A DNA stretch of 49,441 nt. It comes from an uncultured Pseudomonadota bacterium. GTDB lineage: Bacteria; Pseudomonadota; Alphaproteobacteria; Rs-D84; CASDRH01. The DNA lies in the NCBI GenBank assembly GCA_949283075.1, contig CASDRH010000040.1, positions 1 through 49,441 on the forward strand, in the 5' to 3' direction. This document shows positions 38,362-47,000 of the stretch, one piece after another. Numbering within the stretch: the first letter of the stretch is position 1; each line of letters begins with the position of its first letter. The notes under the pieces were generated by a model. It was not told where the DNA came from. It did no database searches and saw only the letters and a list, made by a program, of their open reading frames with translations. Made by a program: the position numbers and the translations under genes.

Positions 38362-38416
38362 CAGCTGGTAAAGAAATAAGGAGGTTGTGCTATGAACTTA
38401 AAAACTTTACCAGCTG
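38362..38416. repeat. 12-base perfect inverted repeat enclosing a ribosome site and start codon
   Basis: CAGCTGGTAAAG (38362-38373) is exactly repeated in inverted form as CTTTACCAGCTG (38405-38416). The 31-base loop holds AAGGAGG and the ATG of the 22-codon frame. In RNA this would be a 12-base-pair stem directly around a translation start. Confidence 0.8.
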
Positions 38417-38460
38417 ATAATAAAAACCATAAAAATAAACATAAAAAATACGAAGTGTAA
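38392..38460 (+). CDS. Possible 22-residue peptide with a consensus ribosome site
   Basis: The ATG at 38392 is seven bases after a perfect AAGGAGG and opens a frame of 22 codons ending at TAA 38458-38460. The peptide is MNLKTLPADNKNHKNKHKKYEV, basic and hydrophilic in its second half. Codons 5-8 form one arm of the inverted repeat. It lies 42 bases after the CMD-cupin gene and could be cotranscribed. It might be a real small protein, a leader peptide, or a regulatory decoy. Confidence 0.5.
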   Translation: MNLKTLPADNKNHKNKHKKYEV

Positions 38461-38493
38461 GCCTATATACGAACAAACCGACCAGTAAAGTTA

Positions 38494-39030
38494 TTAGAAT
38501 TCAATTAAATTAGGGTCAACACGAGAAATACCAATCTCCGGCATAGCAGACATCAAATCCATAATCCTAACCACATAAGAAGAACATTGATTCTTAAAAA
38601 CATCACAAGATGCTTTGCATTTATTTATAACCCCACTTCTAGCTCCAGAGCAACCGACAAAACTATCACATTGTTGGCTAAAGGAAACTCCAATACTATT
38701 TGTTGATGTATATTGATATATATTTTTGCCACTACAGTTAATTGATTGACTACTATCTCCTCCACCAAGACCAGAGCAATGTTGACTACTTACTAGACTT
38801 TCACTAACATTCTCACAAGGTTTAGCACATTGTTCATACTTTTGATTAATATTACCATCAGCACATACAACAGGAACAACTAAATTCGGGTCCTTAACAT
38901 CAGCAGCAAAAACTTCACTTTGCCAAGAACCAAAAATCATTGCAAGAAACATAAAAGTAATTTTAGCAATTTTATTATTTGATTTATTTTCATTAAAAAT
39001 ATTTGTTTGTGTATTTACTATTTTTTCCAT
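38494..39030 (-). CDS. Exported Cys-rich protein of unknown function
   Basis: 178 residues. A signal peptide (AKITFMFLAMIFGSWQSEVFAAD) comes after an unusually long, polar N-terminal extension of about 20 residues. The mature part of about 135 residues has 13 cysteines, spaced CADGNINQKYEQCAKPC...HCSG...NCSG...QCDSFVGCSG...KCKASCDVFKNQC. It is probably disulfide-rich and small. No family recognised. AAGGAAAG is six or seven bases before the ATG at 39030. The gene is downstream of msbA, behind its own promoter and a long structured leader. Confidence 0.7.
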   Translation of the reverse strand: MEKIVNTQTNIFNENKSNNKIAKITFMFLAMIFGSWQSEVFAADVKDPNLVVPVVCADGNINQKYEQCAKPCENVSESLVSSQHCSGLGGGDSSQSINCSGKNIYQYTSTNSIGVSFSQQCDSFVGCSGARSGVINKCKASCDVFKNQCSSYVVRIMDLMSAMPEIGISRVDPNLIEF

Positions 39031-39061
39031 AGCTCTTTCCTTCCTTGTTTTTTAGTTTAAC

Positions 39062-39255
39062 AAAAACTGACCACCCTTTCAGCAATCAGCTGGAAGTTAG
39101 TAACTATACTTGAAAATAGTGTGATATATTCACCACAAAGACAATATGCAAAAGCATATTGAAATTTGATTTATTCAATCACCTTCCAGCATTGCACTGG
39201 ACGGCTGTTTTTTTCAAGTTAAGGCTACTAAACCTCGGGCATATCTCTATGCTTA
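39062..39255 (-). promoter_or_regulatory. Long structured RNA leader (candidate cis-regulatory RNA or small RNA)
   Basis: Read on the minus strand from the predicted start near 39255. First comes a hairpin GCATA-GAGA-TATGC (39252-39239) with a GNRA-type loop. Then nested helices follow: AAAAAC (39212-39207) with GTTTTT (39067-39062); CCGTCC (39204-39199) with GGGTGG (39076-39071, two G-U pairs); GCAAT (39195-39191) with ATTGC (39086-39082); and GCTGGAAG (39190-39183) with CTTCCAGC (39096-39089). The enclosed part has further hairpins, for example CAATATGC-TTTT-GCATATTG and smaller ones. It matches no riboswitch or small RNA motif that I know. Confidence 0.6.
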
Positions 39256-39261
39256 AAAAAC

Positions 39262-39289
39262 ATTATAAAATTTTTTAAGAATTTTGCAA
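39262..39289 (-). promoter_or_regulatory. Putative promoter of the structured leader and Cys-rich gene
   Basis: On the minus strand TTGCAA (39289-39284), a 16-base spacer and a perfect TATAAT (39267-39262). It sits between the msbA stop and the structured leader. Confidence 0.6.
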
Positions 39290-39322
39290 GATTATAAAAA
39301 AGTCAAAATAACATTTATAACA

Positions 39323-41101
39323 CTATGAATCTTCAGAAAAATCAGCAGCACTGCTAAACTGCATTTCGTATAGTTTAGCATAATAACCACCTTTTTCTAA
39401 TAATGTTTTGTGATTACCTTCTTCAACAATTTGTCCGTTATCAAACACGACAATTTTATCAGCATTTATAATAGTTGATAATCTGTGAGCAATAACAATT
39501 GTAGTCTTACCTTCCATAAGCTTTTCAATAGAATGCTGAACAATTTTTTCTGACCTAGCATCTAATGCAGAAGTTGCTTCATCTAATAATAATATAGGTG
39601 TATTTTTCAACATTGCACGAGCGATTGAAATCATCTGACGTTGACCACCTGATAAAGTCAAACCTCTTTCCCCAATAACGGTGTCATATTTCATATCAAG
39701 CTTTTCAATGAAGTTAGAAGCAGCCGCATTTTTAGCAACTCTGTAAACATCTTCATCAGTAGCATTTTCAGAACCGAATAGAATATTATTCTTTATAGTA
39801 TCATCAAATAAAATAACATCTTGAGAAACATAAGATAAACTATCACGTAAAGATTTTAAATCCACATCACGAATATCTTGCCCGTCAATTTTAATAGAAC
39901 CTTCATTTAAATCATAAAAACGTAATAAAAGGCTTATCAAAGTAGATTTACCAGATCCAGAAGCTCCAACAATAGCAGTTGTTTTATTTGCTTCTGCAAC
40001 GAAAGAAACGTTTTTCAATACAGGTTTATCTGGCCTATATGAAAAGCTTACATTATCAACAACAATATCGCATTTTTTAATATCAAGCTTTGGTTTAGAA
40101 GAATCATAATGAATAGAAGGTTTTTCATTTAAAACTTCGTATAAACGCTCCATAGAACCTAATCCAACCTGTAAAGTAGTATTAACATTTGATAAACTAC
40201 GCAAAGGTTTATATGCTGCAACAATAGCCAACAAGAAAACAATAAATTCACCAGTTGTCAATTGTCCTTGCATAATCTTGTATCCACCATAGCTTAAAGT
40301 TCCAGCCATAGCAACTCCGCCAAAGAATTCCATTAAAGGACTTAATAATGAGCCATACTTACTCTTTTTAATTTCCAATCCAAAAATTTCTTCAGTTTTA
40401 TTTTCAACATCTTTTAATTCAGCCTCTTCCATAGCATATGCTTTAACAACTCTAACTCCTTGAAAAGACTGAATTAAAGATGAAAATAATCCGCTGATAC
40501 CATCACGTTGCTTCATAGCAGATTTTTTAATCAATTTACTTAATCTTATAATTGGATAGAAAGCAACTGGCCACAAAATAGACATAATCAAAGCCATTTC
40601 AAAGTTTTTAATAAACATTAAAACGACTAAAAATATAAATGTAAAAGAGTCTTTAACAAGAGCATTAAAAGCATTTAATATACTGTCTCTTACGGCATAT
40701 ATATCATTGAAGCTATTCATAATAGTTCCAGAGTTATTCTTATCAAAATATGAAATATCAAGATATATCAAATGACGATATAAATCTAGCTGCATTTTCT
40801 TTGTAATTTTAATACCAAGTTTAGTATTAATAATAGATAGAAAATATGTAGAAATACATTTAGCAGCAAAAATTAAAAGTATTTGAATACCGATAATATT
40901 TAAGACTTCTCTGTTATTTTCAATGAAAACCTTATCAAATATAGGTTCTAACATCTGAACAGACTTAGCTTCTAATCCTCCAACAAATATCATAAGAAGT
41001 ATAGAAAATAGAACCAACCTCCACTCTGGTAAAACATAAGTTTTCCAAGTCCTTTTAAATAGTTGTAATTCTTCTTTTTTTATACTTCTTTTTTTTGCCA
41101 T
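39323..41101 (-). CDS. msbA: MsbA-like ABC exporter (fused membrane and ATPase domains)
   Basis: 592 residues. An N-terminal membrane domain of six helices (about 25-320) is followed by an ATPase domain with Walker A GASGSGKST, Q-loop YVSQDVILFDDTI, signature LTLSGGQRQMISIARAM, Walker B PILLLDEATSALD and the H-loop IAHRLST. The length and order fit MsbA, which flips lipid A core in the inner membrane. Other exporters of this type (lipid- or drug-exporting) cannot be excluded. It lies 12 bases after the META-domain gene and may be cotranscribed with it. Confidence 0.85.
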   Translation of the reverse strand: MAKKRSIKKEELQLFKRTWKTYVLPEWRLVLFSILLMIFVGGLEAKSVQMLEPIFDKVFIENNREVLNIIGIQILLIFAAKCISTYFLSIINTKLGIKITKKMQLDLYRHLIYLDISYFDKNNSGTIMNSFNDIYAVRDSILNAFNALVKDSFTFIFLVVLMFIKNFEMALIMSILWPVAFYPIIRLSKLIKKSAMKQRDGISGLFSSLIQSFQGVRVVKAYAMEEAELKDVENKTEEIFGLEIKKSKYGSLLSPLMEFFGGVAMAGTLSYGGYKIMQGQLTTGEFIVFLLAIVAAYKPLRSLSNVNTTLQVGLGSMERLYEVLNEKPSIHYDSSKPKLDIKKCDIVVDNVSFSYRPDKPVLKNVSFVAEANKTTAIVGASGSGKSTLISLLLRFYDLNEGSIKIDGQDIRDVDLKSLRDSLSYVSQDVILFDDTIKNNILFGSENATDEDVYRVAKNAAASNFIEKLDMKYDTVIGERGLTLSGGQRQMISIARAMLKNTPILLLDEATSALDARSEKIVQHSIEKLMEGKTTIVIAHRLSTIINADKIVVFDNGQIVEEGNHKTLLEKGGYYAKLYEMQFSSAADFSEDS

Positions 41102-41113
41102 AAAATATCCTTA

Positions 41114-41620
41114 TTATTGAATTGGAACATAGAAAATAATTTCATTTTTTCCAGATTTATCAAAAAATACTAAATTTAATTTAGATGAAGATACTTTCAT
41201 ACCAATAACTTTTGCAAAAGCTTGGAATAACATATCTTCTTGTTTTTGTAATTCAGGAGGTCCCATCTTTTTTGTAGAAGCTAAACCTGATAAATCTATA
41301 TTACCTTTTTCATCTAAATTCAAATTACCAAAGAAGTTATTAACAGCAACACCATTAACGCTACCATCTTGTTTAATGCTAATAAATGGAGCATTTGTTT
41401 CAGAAACTTCAAATTCTTTGCCATCAACAACTAAACTTTTTAAAATCCATTGAATATCTGTAATAGCTTTATTTTCAGCTAGATTTTTAGAATTGATAAC
41501 AGTATACATATCATCTTGAGTATTTTGTTTACCATTTTTTGTTAAATAATAGTATCCAAAAGGTATAATCAACAATGCTATAATTAAAACAAACCAAAAC
41601 ATTTTATTATCTTTTTTCAT
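41114..41620 (-). CDS. Membrane-anchored META-domain (HslJ-like) protein
   Basis: 168 residues. One N-terminal membrane segment (MFWFVLIIALLIIPFGYYYL) is followed by a domain with the META/HslJ pattern: WILKSLVVDGKEF, PFISIKQDGSVNGVAVNNFFGNL, LDLSGL-like NIDLSGLASTKKMGPPELQKQEDMLFQAF, then LNLVFFDKSGKNEIIFYVP. HslJ-type proteins are periplasmic or outer-membrane linked and tied to stress or antibiotic resistance, but the molecular role is unclear. It lies directly upstream of msbA in an apparent two-gene operon, with AAGGAAG before the ATG. Confidence 0.75.
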   Translation of the reverse strand: MKKDNKMFWFVLIIALLIIPFGYYYLTKNGKQNTQDDMYTVINSKNLAENKAITDIQWILKSLVVDGKEFEVSETNAPFISIKQDGSVNGVAVNNFFGNLNLDEKGNIDLSGLASTKKMGPPELQKQEDMLFQAFAKVIGMKVSSSKLNLVFFDKSGKNEIIFYVPIQ

Positions 41621-41768
41621 CTTTTCTTCCTTTTTTAATTAAAGTTTAATTTAAGTTAATTCAAACTCATAAGCAATTTAAAAGTTTATAAATAAAAAAT
41701 CAATAAAATATTTATTTTATTTGTAAATATATTTATATTGAATTAAGTTTAATACAAAGGATAAAAAT

Positions 41769-42158
41769 ATGATAACAATTGATGAAATAATAAAAACATT
41801 TGAAATAATACAAGATAAGAATGATAAATACGATTATTTAATTGATTTAGGCCATTCTCTACCCCAAATACCAGAAGAATATAAAAATGATAATAATAAA
41901 TTAAAAGGTTGCCAAAGCAATGTTTGGATAAACATAAATTTTAAAGATAATAAGTCAGAAATATCAATGGATAGCGATTCAGTAATGGTAAAAGGAATTT
42001 TGCAAATACTATTAAGCGTATATAACAATAAGACAAAAGAAGAAATAAAAGAAATAGACATAGAAGCAATAATAAAAAAATTAGATTTGGATAATTTGCT
42101 ATCATCTAACAGAAAAACAGGGCTTCAATCAGCAATAGATAAAATAAAATCTATATAA
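41769..42158 (+). CDS. sufE: Cysteine desulfurase acceptor SufE
   Basis: 129 residues of the SufE fold: KYDYLIDLGHSLPQIPEEYK, then NKLKGCQSNVW with the sulfur-accepting Cys48, and a C-terminal helix pair LLSSNRKTGLQSAIDKIK. It takes sulfur from SufS for Fe-S cluster assembly, which fits the Fe-S-rich PFOR metabolism. No sufS or sufBCD is in the window. AAAGGA precedes the ATG. Confidence 0.93.
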   Translation: MITIDEIIKTFEIIQDKNDKYDYLIDLGHSLPQIPEEYKNDNNKLKGCQSNVWININFKDNKSEISMDSDSVMVKGILQILLSVYNNKTKEEIKEIDIEAIIKKLDLDNLLSSNRKTGLQSAIDKIKSI

Positions 42159-42251
42159 TATAAGATTTTGCTTGAAGAAAATATCAATTTAATTTAAAAA
42201 AGTAATAGGTAGGATTTAGGATAAAGTTTATTACAATTTATAAATATCATA

Positions 42252-42280
42252 TTGATACGATTTTAAAAATTTGCTATACT
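42252..42280 (+). promoter_or_regulatory. Putative promoter of the M23 peptidase gene
   Basis: TTGATA (42252-42257), a 17-base spacer and TATACT (42275-42280). Confidence 0.55.
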
Positions 42281-42313
42281 ATTTATAATTTGTAATAATC
42301 AGGATAAAATAAA

Positions 42314-43867
42314 ATGGTATTTCTTAATAAAAAAATATTAAAATTTTTCGTATTTGGCTTTTTCATAAGCATATTCTTGGGGATTTTTATAATAAAAAAA
42401 TCAGAAAGTTTCGTTATGCAAAATTCGTATGATAATGTAAAATTTGCATCACAATTTACAAATACAGGGGACCAAATGTTCAACATTGGTCTTTCTCAAT
42501 TAATAAATGGTTCTGGTGAAAAAACAATTGCTAAAAAACTTACAAAAGAAGTAAATGAAATCTGGTCAGATGCTAAAACAGTAAGATTGAAAGTAAGACA
42601 AGGTGATACATTATCAACAGTATTACAACGTGCTGGAATAGGATATTCAGAAATTAAAGAAGTATCAAAATCTTTAAAAGATATATTTGATATTACAACA
42701 TTAAAACCATTTACAAAAGAACAAGAAGGAGATGTCTTCTCAATTACATTAGTTGAAATACCAGAAGCATCAAGAGTTGATAAAAATGTAATAGCAACTT
42801 TAAAACAAATGGAAATTATACGCTCTCCAGTTGAAAAAGTTGTTTCTAAAAAGACAGATTTCGGTTTTGCGTCATTTGTTGATAAAGTAGCTCCTGCAAT
42901 AAAATTAGTAAACAAAGGAGGAGTTATAAAAGAAGGACAAAGCTTTATATATTCAGCAAATAAATTAGATACTCCATACGATGTAATCGCAAAATTCTAT
43001 GATGTATTATCATTTGACGTAGATTTTGAAAGAGATATACACCCTGGTGATTCTTTTGAAGTTATGTATGAAGAAAAATATGCTCCAAATGGAGATTTCC
43101 TAGAAGTTGGAGATATTTTATATGCAGAATTAGTATCAAAAGGTAAAAAAATAGCATTATATAGATATAAAAGACCTGATGGAAGAACAGCATATTATGA
43201 TGAAAACGGAAAAGGGGCATCAAAAACATTAAAAAAGACTCCTCTTAACGGAGCAAGAGTAACATCAAAATATGGTATCAGAAAAGACCCTGTATTAGGA
43301 TATACAAAAAAACATAAAGGTGTTGACTTTGCAGCTCCAACAGGAACTCCCATCCCAGCTGCCGGAGATGGTATAGTCGAAAAAAGAGGTTGGAATAATG
43401 GTGGATATGGTAATATGGTAAAAATACGCCATAACGGAACATATTCAACTTTATATGCTCATATGAGCCAATTCAAAAAAGGAGTTGTTGTTGGAACAAG
43501 AGTTAAACAAGGTGATATTATCGGATATGTTGGTTCAACAGGTTGGTCAACAGGCCCTCACCTACACTATGAAATTATAAAAAATGGAGTGGCTGTAAAT
43601 CCTGCAACAATAAAGCTTCCATCAACTGATAATTTATCAGGTGAAATATTACAAGCTTTCTTAGTAGAAAAATCTAACATACAAAACGTATACGCTTCTT
43701 TGAAAACAAAATCTAACAACGGTATATGTGTAAATAACAATTCAGATGATAACTTAGGTTGTGTTATAAGCTCTATAAAAGATTCATCTAATAAAAAACT
43801 AGCTGTATCATCTGGAAAACAAAATATAAATATGTATGAATTAAATGGTCAAGGTGGTGGCCTATAA
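42314..43867 (+). CDS. M23 family peptidoglycan endopeptidase (MepM-like)
   Basis: 517 residues. After an N-terminal membrane anchor (about 10-28) come a LysM-like/OapA-type region (RLKVRQGDTLSTVLQRAGIGYSEI) and a beta-rich middle. The LytM catalytic domain has the zinc ligands H334 and D338 (HKGVDFAAPTG) and HLH at 416-418. Unlike EnvC upstream, this one has all the catalytic residues. It should cut D,D-cross-links in the periplasm. The roughly 85-residue tail after the M23 domain has no recognised fold and contains two cysteines (GICVNN, LGCVIS). Confidence 0.93.
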   Translation: MVFLNKKILKFFVFGFFISIFLGIFIIKKSESFVMQNSYDNVKFASQFTNTGDQMFNIGLSQLINGSGEKTIAKKLTKEVNEIWSDAKTVRLKVRQGDTLSTVLQRAGIGYSEIKEVSKSLKDIFDITTLKPFTKEQEGDVFSITLVEIPEASRVDKNVIATLKQMEIIRSPVEKVVSKKTDFGFASFVDKVAPAIKLVNKGGVIKEGQSFIYSANKLDTPYDVIAKFYDVLSFDVDFERDIHPGDSFEVMYEEKYAPNGDFLEVGDILYAELVSKGKKIALYRYKRPDGRTAYYDENGKGASKTLKKTPLNGARVTSKYGIRKDPVLGYTKKHKGVDFAAPTGTPIPAAGDGIVEKRGWNNGGYGNMVKIRHNGTYSTLYAHMSQFKKGVVVGTRVKQGDIIGYVGSTGWSTGPHLHYEIIKNGVAVNPATIKLPSTDNLSGEILQAFLVEKSNIQNVYASLKTKSNNGICVNNNSDDNLGCVISSIKDSSNKKLAVSSGKQNINMYELNGQGGGL

Positions 43868-43922
43868 AATAAATTTAATTCTTTATTATAAATAATTTCA
43901 TTCTTGATTTTTATACATAAAT

Positions 43923-43951
43923 TTGTATACTTTCAAACGAAAGGGTATAAT
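43923..43951 (+). promoter_or_regulatory. Putative promoter of the 1302-residue gene
   Basis: TTGTAT (43923-43928), a 17-base spacer and TATAAT (43946-43951). The spacer contains the palindrome CTTTC-AAAC-GAAAG, which could be a regulator site. Confidence 0.5.
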
Positions 43952-43990
43952 TTTGTAATACAATAATATTGTTTACAAAAATAAGGTTTA

Positions 43991-44019
43991 TAAAACAGTA
44001 TAATATAAACGCTGTTTTA
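43991..44019. promoter_or_regulatory. Palindrome before the 1302-residue gene (operator or leader hairpin)
   Basis: TAAAACAG (43991-43998) and CTGTTTTA (44012-44019) form a perfect 8-base inverted repeat with a 13-base centre that contains TATAAT (43999-44004). It ends one base before the AGGGAGG ribosome site. It is either an operator around a second -10 box or a hairpin in the leader RNA from the upstream promoter. Confidence 0.5.
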
Positions 44020-44033
44020 AAAGGGAGGATTAT

Positions 44034-47000
44034 ATGAACTATTTCTTGATTTTGATGATGGCTATAACTATGGCTAGCTATCAATATTATAATTATATTC
44101 GTGGTTTTATTTCAGATAAAAATGAAGTTGGGACAATTGAAGAAAATCAATTAAGATATCAAATCAATTGTATGAAACGTCGCCAAGCAAAATTATTAGG
44201 TGATAATAACACTTCAAAAACAAAAGTTCCAATTAATGCAACATTAAGCACTTCAAAAGAAGATTGTTTAGTTGATTCTTCTATGTTTAGCCGTAAATTC
44301 TGCTCTGATACATCAGGAACTTTAATTGCGACAAACACGACAAGTGGAGAAGCTTGCTTTGCAGATAAAAACTCTATTCAGTATGTTATTACATTTTTAG
44401 ATACTCCAATAACAAAAGATTTTTACGGTTTAATGATTAAAGAAAATGCTGCTTTTGTATCTGATTCTGGAGAATTTGTCGGAAGCGAAGGTGCATCAGG
44501 TATGTCCAAAAAAGTTATTGCAGGATTAAAAGAATTAGGTTTGGATTTAATCAACCTTCCAATGGTGGTTTTTGCTGTAAAAACATCTGAATTAGAAGAA
44601 ATAATCCAAAAAAATGAAAATAACAAAAATATGAATGAGCAAGAAACTTTGAAATTCTGCGAAGTTCCACCAGAACGACCAACAACAGCTTGTTTAGCAG
44701 GCTGGCAATATATTGGAGATGCTTGTAATTGGTATTGTCCATCAGCGACAAAAAGTATGATAAATGCCCTTGCTATGCAAAAGGGTTGCGGAAAACACGA
44801 AAGAGTTATATTACAATCAAGTCTTGCCGGAGTTTATGATTGTGTAAAAGATTACGATGATGCAAATAAAGTATGTGGAGAAATGGGAAGATTTGCAGAA
44901 TGGAGCGAAGCTGGCAGAACATTTGTATGTGCTGAAAAAAGGAAATCAGAAGCTGGTTGTTCAATTTGCCAAGTTCCAAAGATTATGCCTGACGGAAAAT
45001 GGGCTTGTTCTCAACCATCAAGCGATTCAGCTTCTATAAGCTTTGATACAGGTTCAGGAACTGCAACAATGCTTAAATATCAATGGAATAACGAAGGAAA
45101 TAGCGATGTTCAAGCTATAAAGATTGCAGGTTGTTTAAAAGATTGCGATATGAAAAATGCTACTCTAATATGGGATGCAAGCCAAAGGTTATGGAAATGT
45201 CATTCTTGTAAACCTAATCAACAATTTGATTTAAAGACAGGAACTTGTAAGACAATAGAATGTGCTGGTTCTTTGATATACGATGAAGAATTAGGTCGTT
45301 GCGTTCCTGTTAAATGGTGTAAAGTAAGCTCTGCAGATAAGGCAAGAGGTATATTCGTTGGTAATTCAAAAGGAGTATGTCCTGGCCCAAGTAAAGAGCA
45401 AAATATTGCAACATCAACAGGTTCTACATCATCAGTTGTGAAAGAAGAAGTATCAACATTATACAGAAAAACTTATAATCCAATTGATAAATGTTTTTAT
45501 TGTAGAATCAATATTCCTATTCCAATTATAGAAAACGGAGCTAAATTGAAATTACCCGAAATATTCAATAACTTAATTGGTATGATTTCAAGTATAAAAT
45601 TAATATCATCAGCAAATGCACAAGAAACTATTGATAATAGCGGATACCAAGATGCAATAGATGGAGAAAAATTTACAATTCAACCAAATTTATATCCTCC
45701 TTATGCAATAGGAAATAATCCTATGTATCTTGATAGTACAATTTTCAAAAATACTTCAGAAAAAGAAATTGGATATTGTAATCAAGAAACCGACTTCCCT
45801 GCAAACTCAACAGTTGGTTCTCCTGTATGTATCAATTGTGCTACAGCTGGAAACAGGAGCCAATGCTCAACAGCTAGCAGAACAATCATAGAAGATAAAG
45901 ATAATGCAAGATACAATGTTATTGCAGGTTATCAAGTATCTAATGGATTTTCATCAGGTTTAGGTGGAGATATGAAAAGCATTGAAACAGCTTGGATAAA
46001 TTCAGGAGAATGCTTTTTTACATGTAATTCAACAAACGTAAACTGTGGAGTAAAAAAAGGATTTAAAAGACTATTTAGAAATTCAAACGTAAATAAATCA
46101 GCAGAATGTGATAGCAAATATAACTTCTTAGCAGTAAATTCAGGAACAGGAGCTGGATTTGACATAACAGCAGGCGGTTGGTCAGGAGCATTCCGTGACT
46201 GGGCAGACAATTACAAATCATACGGTTGGTCAATGGCAGAAGTTCCAGATGATTTAAAAGCATCTGTAGGACAATTACCAGATAAGAAATATTCATCAAA
46301 TTTAAATGATCCAAATCAAAAAATAAATCTCTGCTCTATATACATAGAAAACAAAGAATATCCAGGCTTATATAAAACAACAATATATATGGTTGACCGA
46401 GATACAGGAAAAACAATATGCGTTCCTAAACTATCAATCACAGTTCCCCCTGGAAACTATGATTTAGACGACGATGTATATAATGGAGATTCGTGTGCAA
46501 GCAAATTCGGAACATCAGCTTGTATTGGAAACATAATTGAAGATACATCAAAAATACCAGGATTAACCCCACCAGGAGGATCAACATTAACCCCAGAAAC
46601 TCCGGTATCAGATTTAATATTCAGCAATTCATTTGAATGCGATATAGCAACAGGTTGCAAAGTTGACGCTCAACCACCAAAAGCTTGTGCTGATATTAAC
46701 GACAGTAAAAAGACAATATATGAGTATATAATTGAACAAGCAGTATCTGCAGGCTCAATTTCACAACCAGGAAGAGAAGACATAAATAAAAAGCCAACAG
46801 GACAAAGAGGAAAATTTGAATGTCCTGCAGGATACAGACTTGCTGTAACTTGGAAATTTGATTTAGCACATACTTGTGAAGCGAAAGATTCAACATGTGA
46901 AATACAAATTTTAAGGAATAATTGTATGTTCTGTGAAAAAGTCCTATTCGGAGCAGCCCCAGGAGATACATTAACAGGATCAGCAGATGACGTCGCAGCT

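Noticed and set aside
38362-39190. Small transposon bounded by CAGCTGG repeats
   Set aside because: The shared heptamer is too short, the flanks differ, and there is no transposase or target duplication that I can see. Kept only as an alternative in the findings.
39055-39225. Integron attC site
   Set aside because: A GTTTAAC box is present at 39055-39061, but the matching GTTRRRY box at the other end is not (GTTAAGG), and there is no integrase or cassette array. The promoter and 5' hairpin fit an RNA better.
39062-39255. 6S RNA, SRP RNA or tmRNA
   Set aside because: The size fits 6S loosely, but I cannot see its conserved bubble. The SRP motif (AGG...GGAAGGAAGCAG) is absent, and there is no tRNA-like end for tmRNA.
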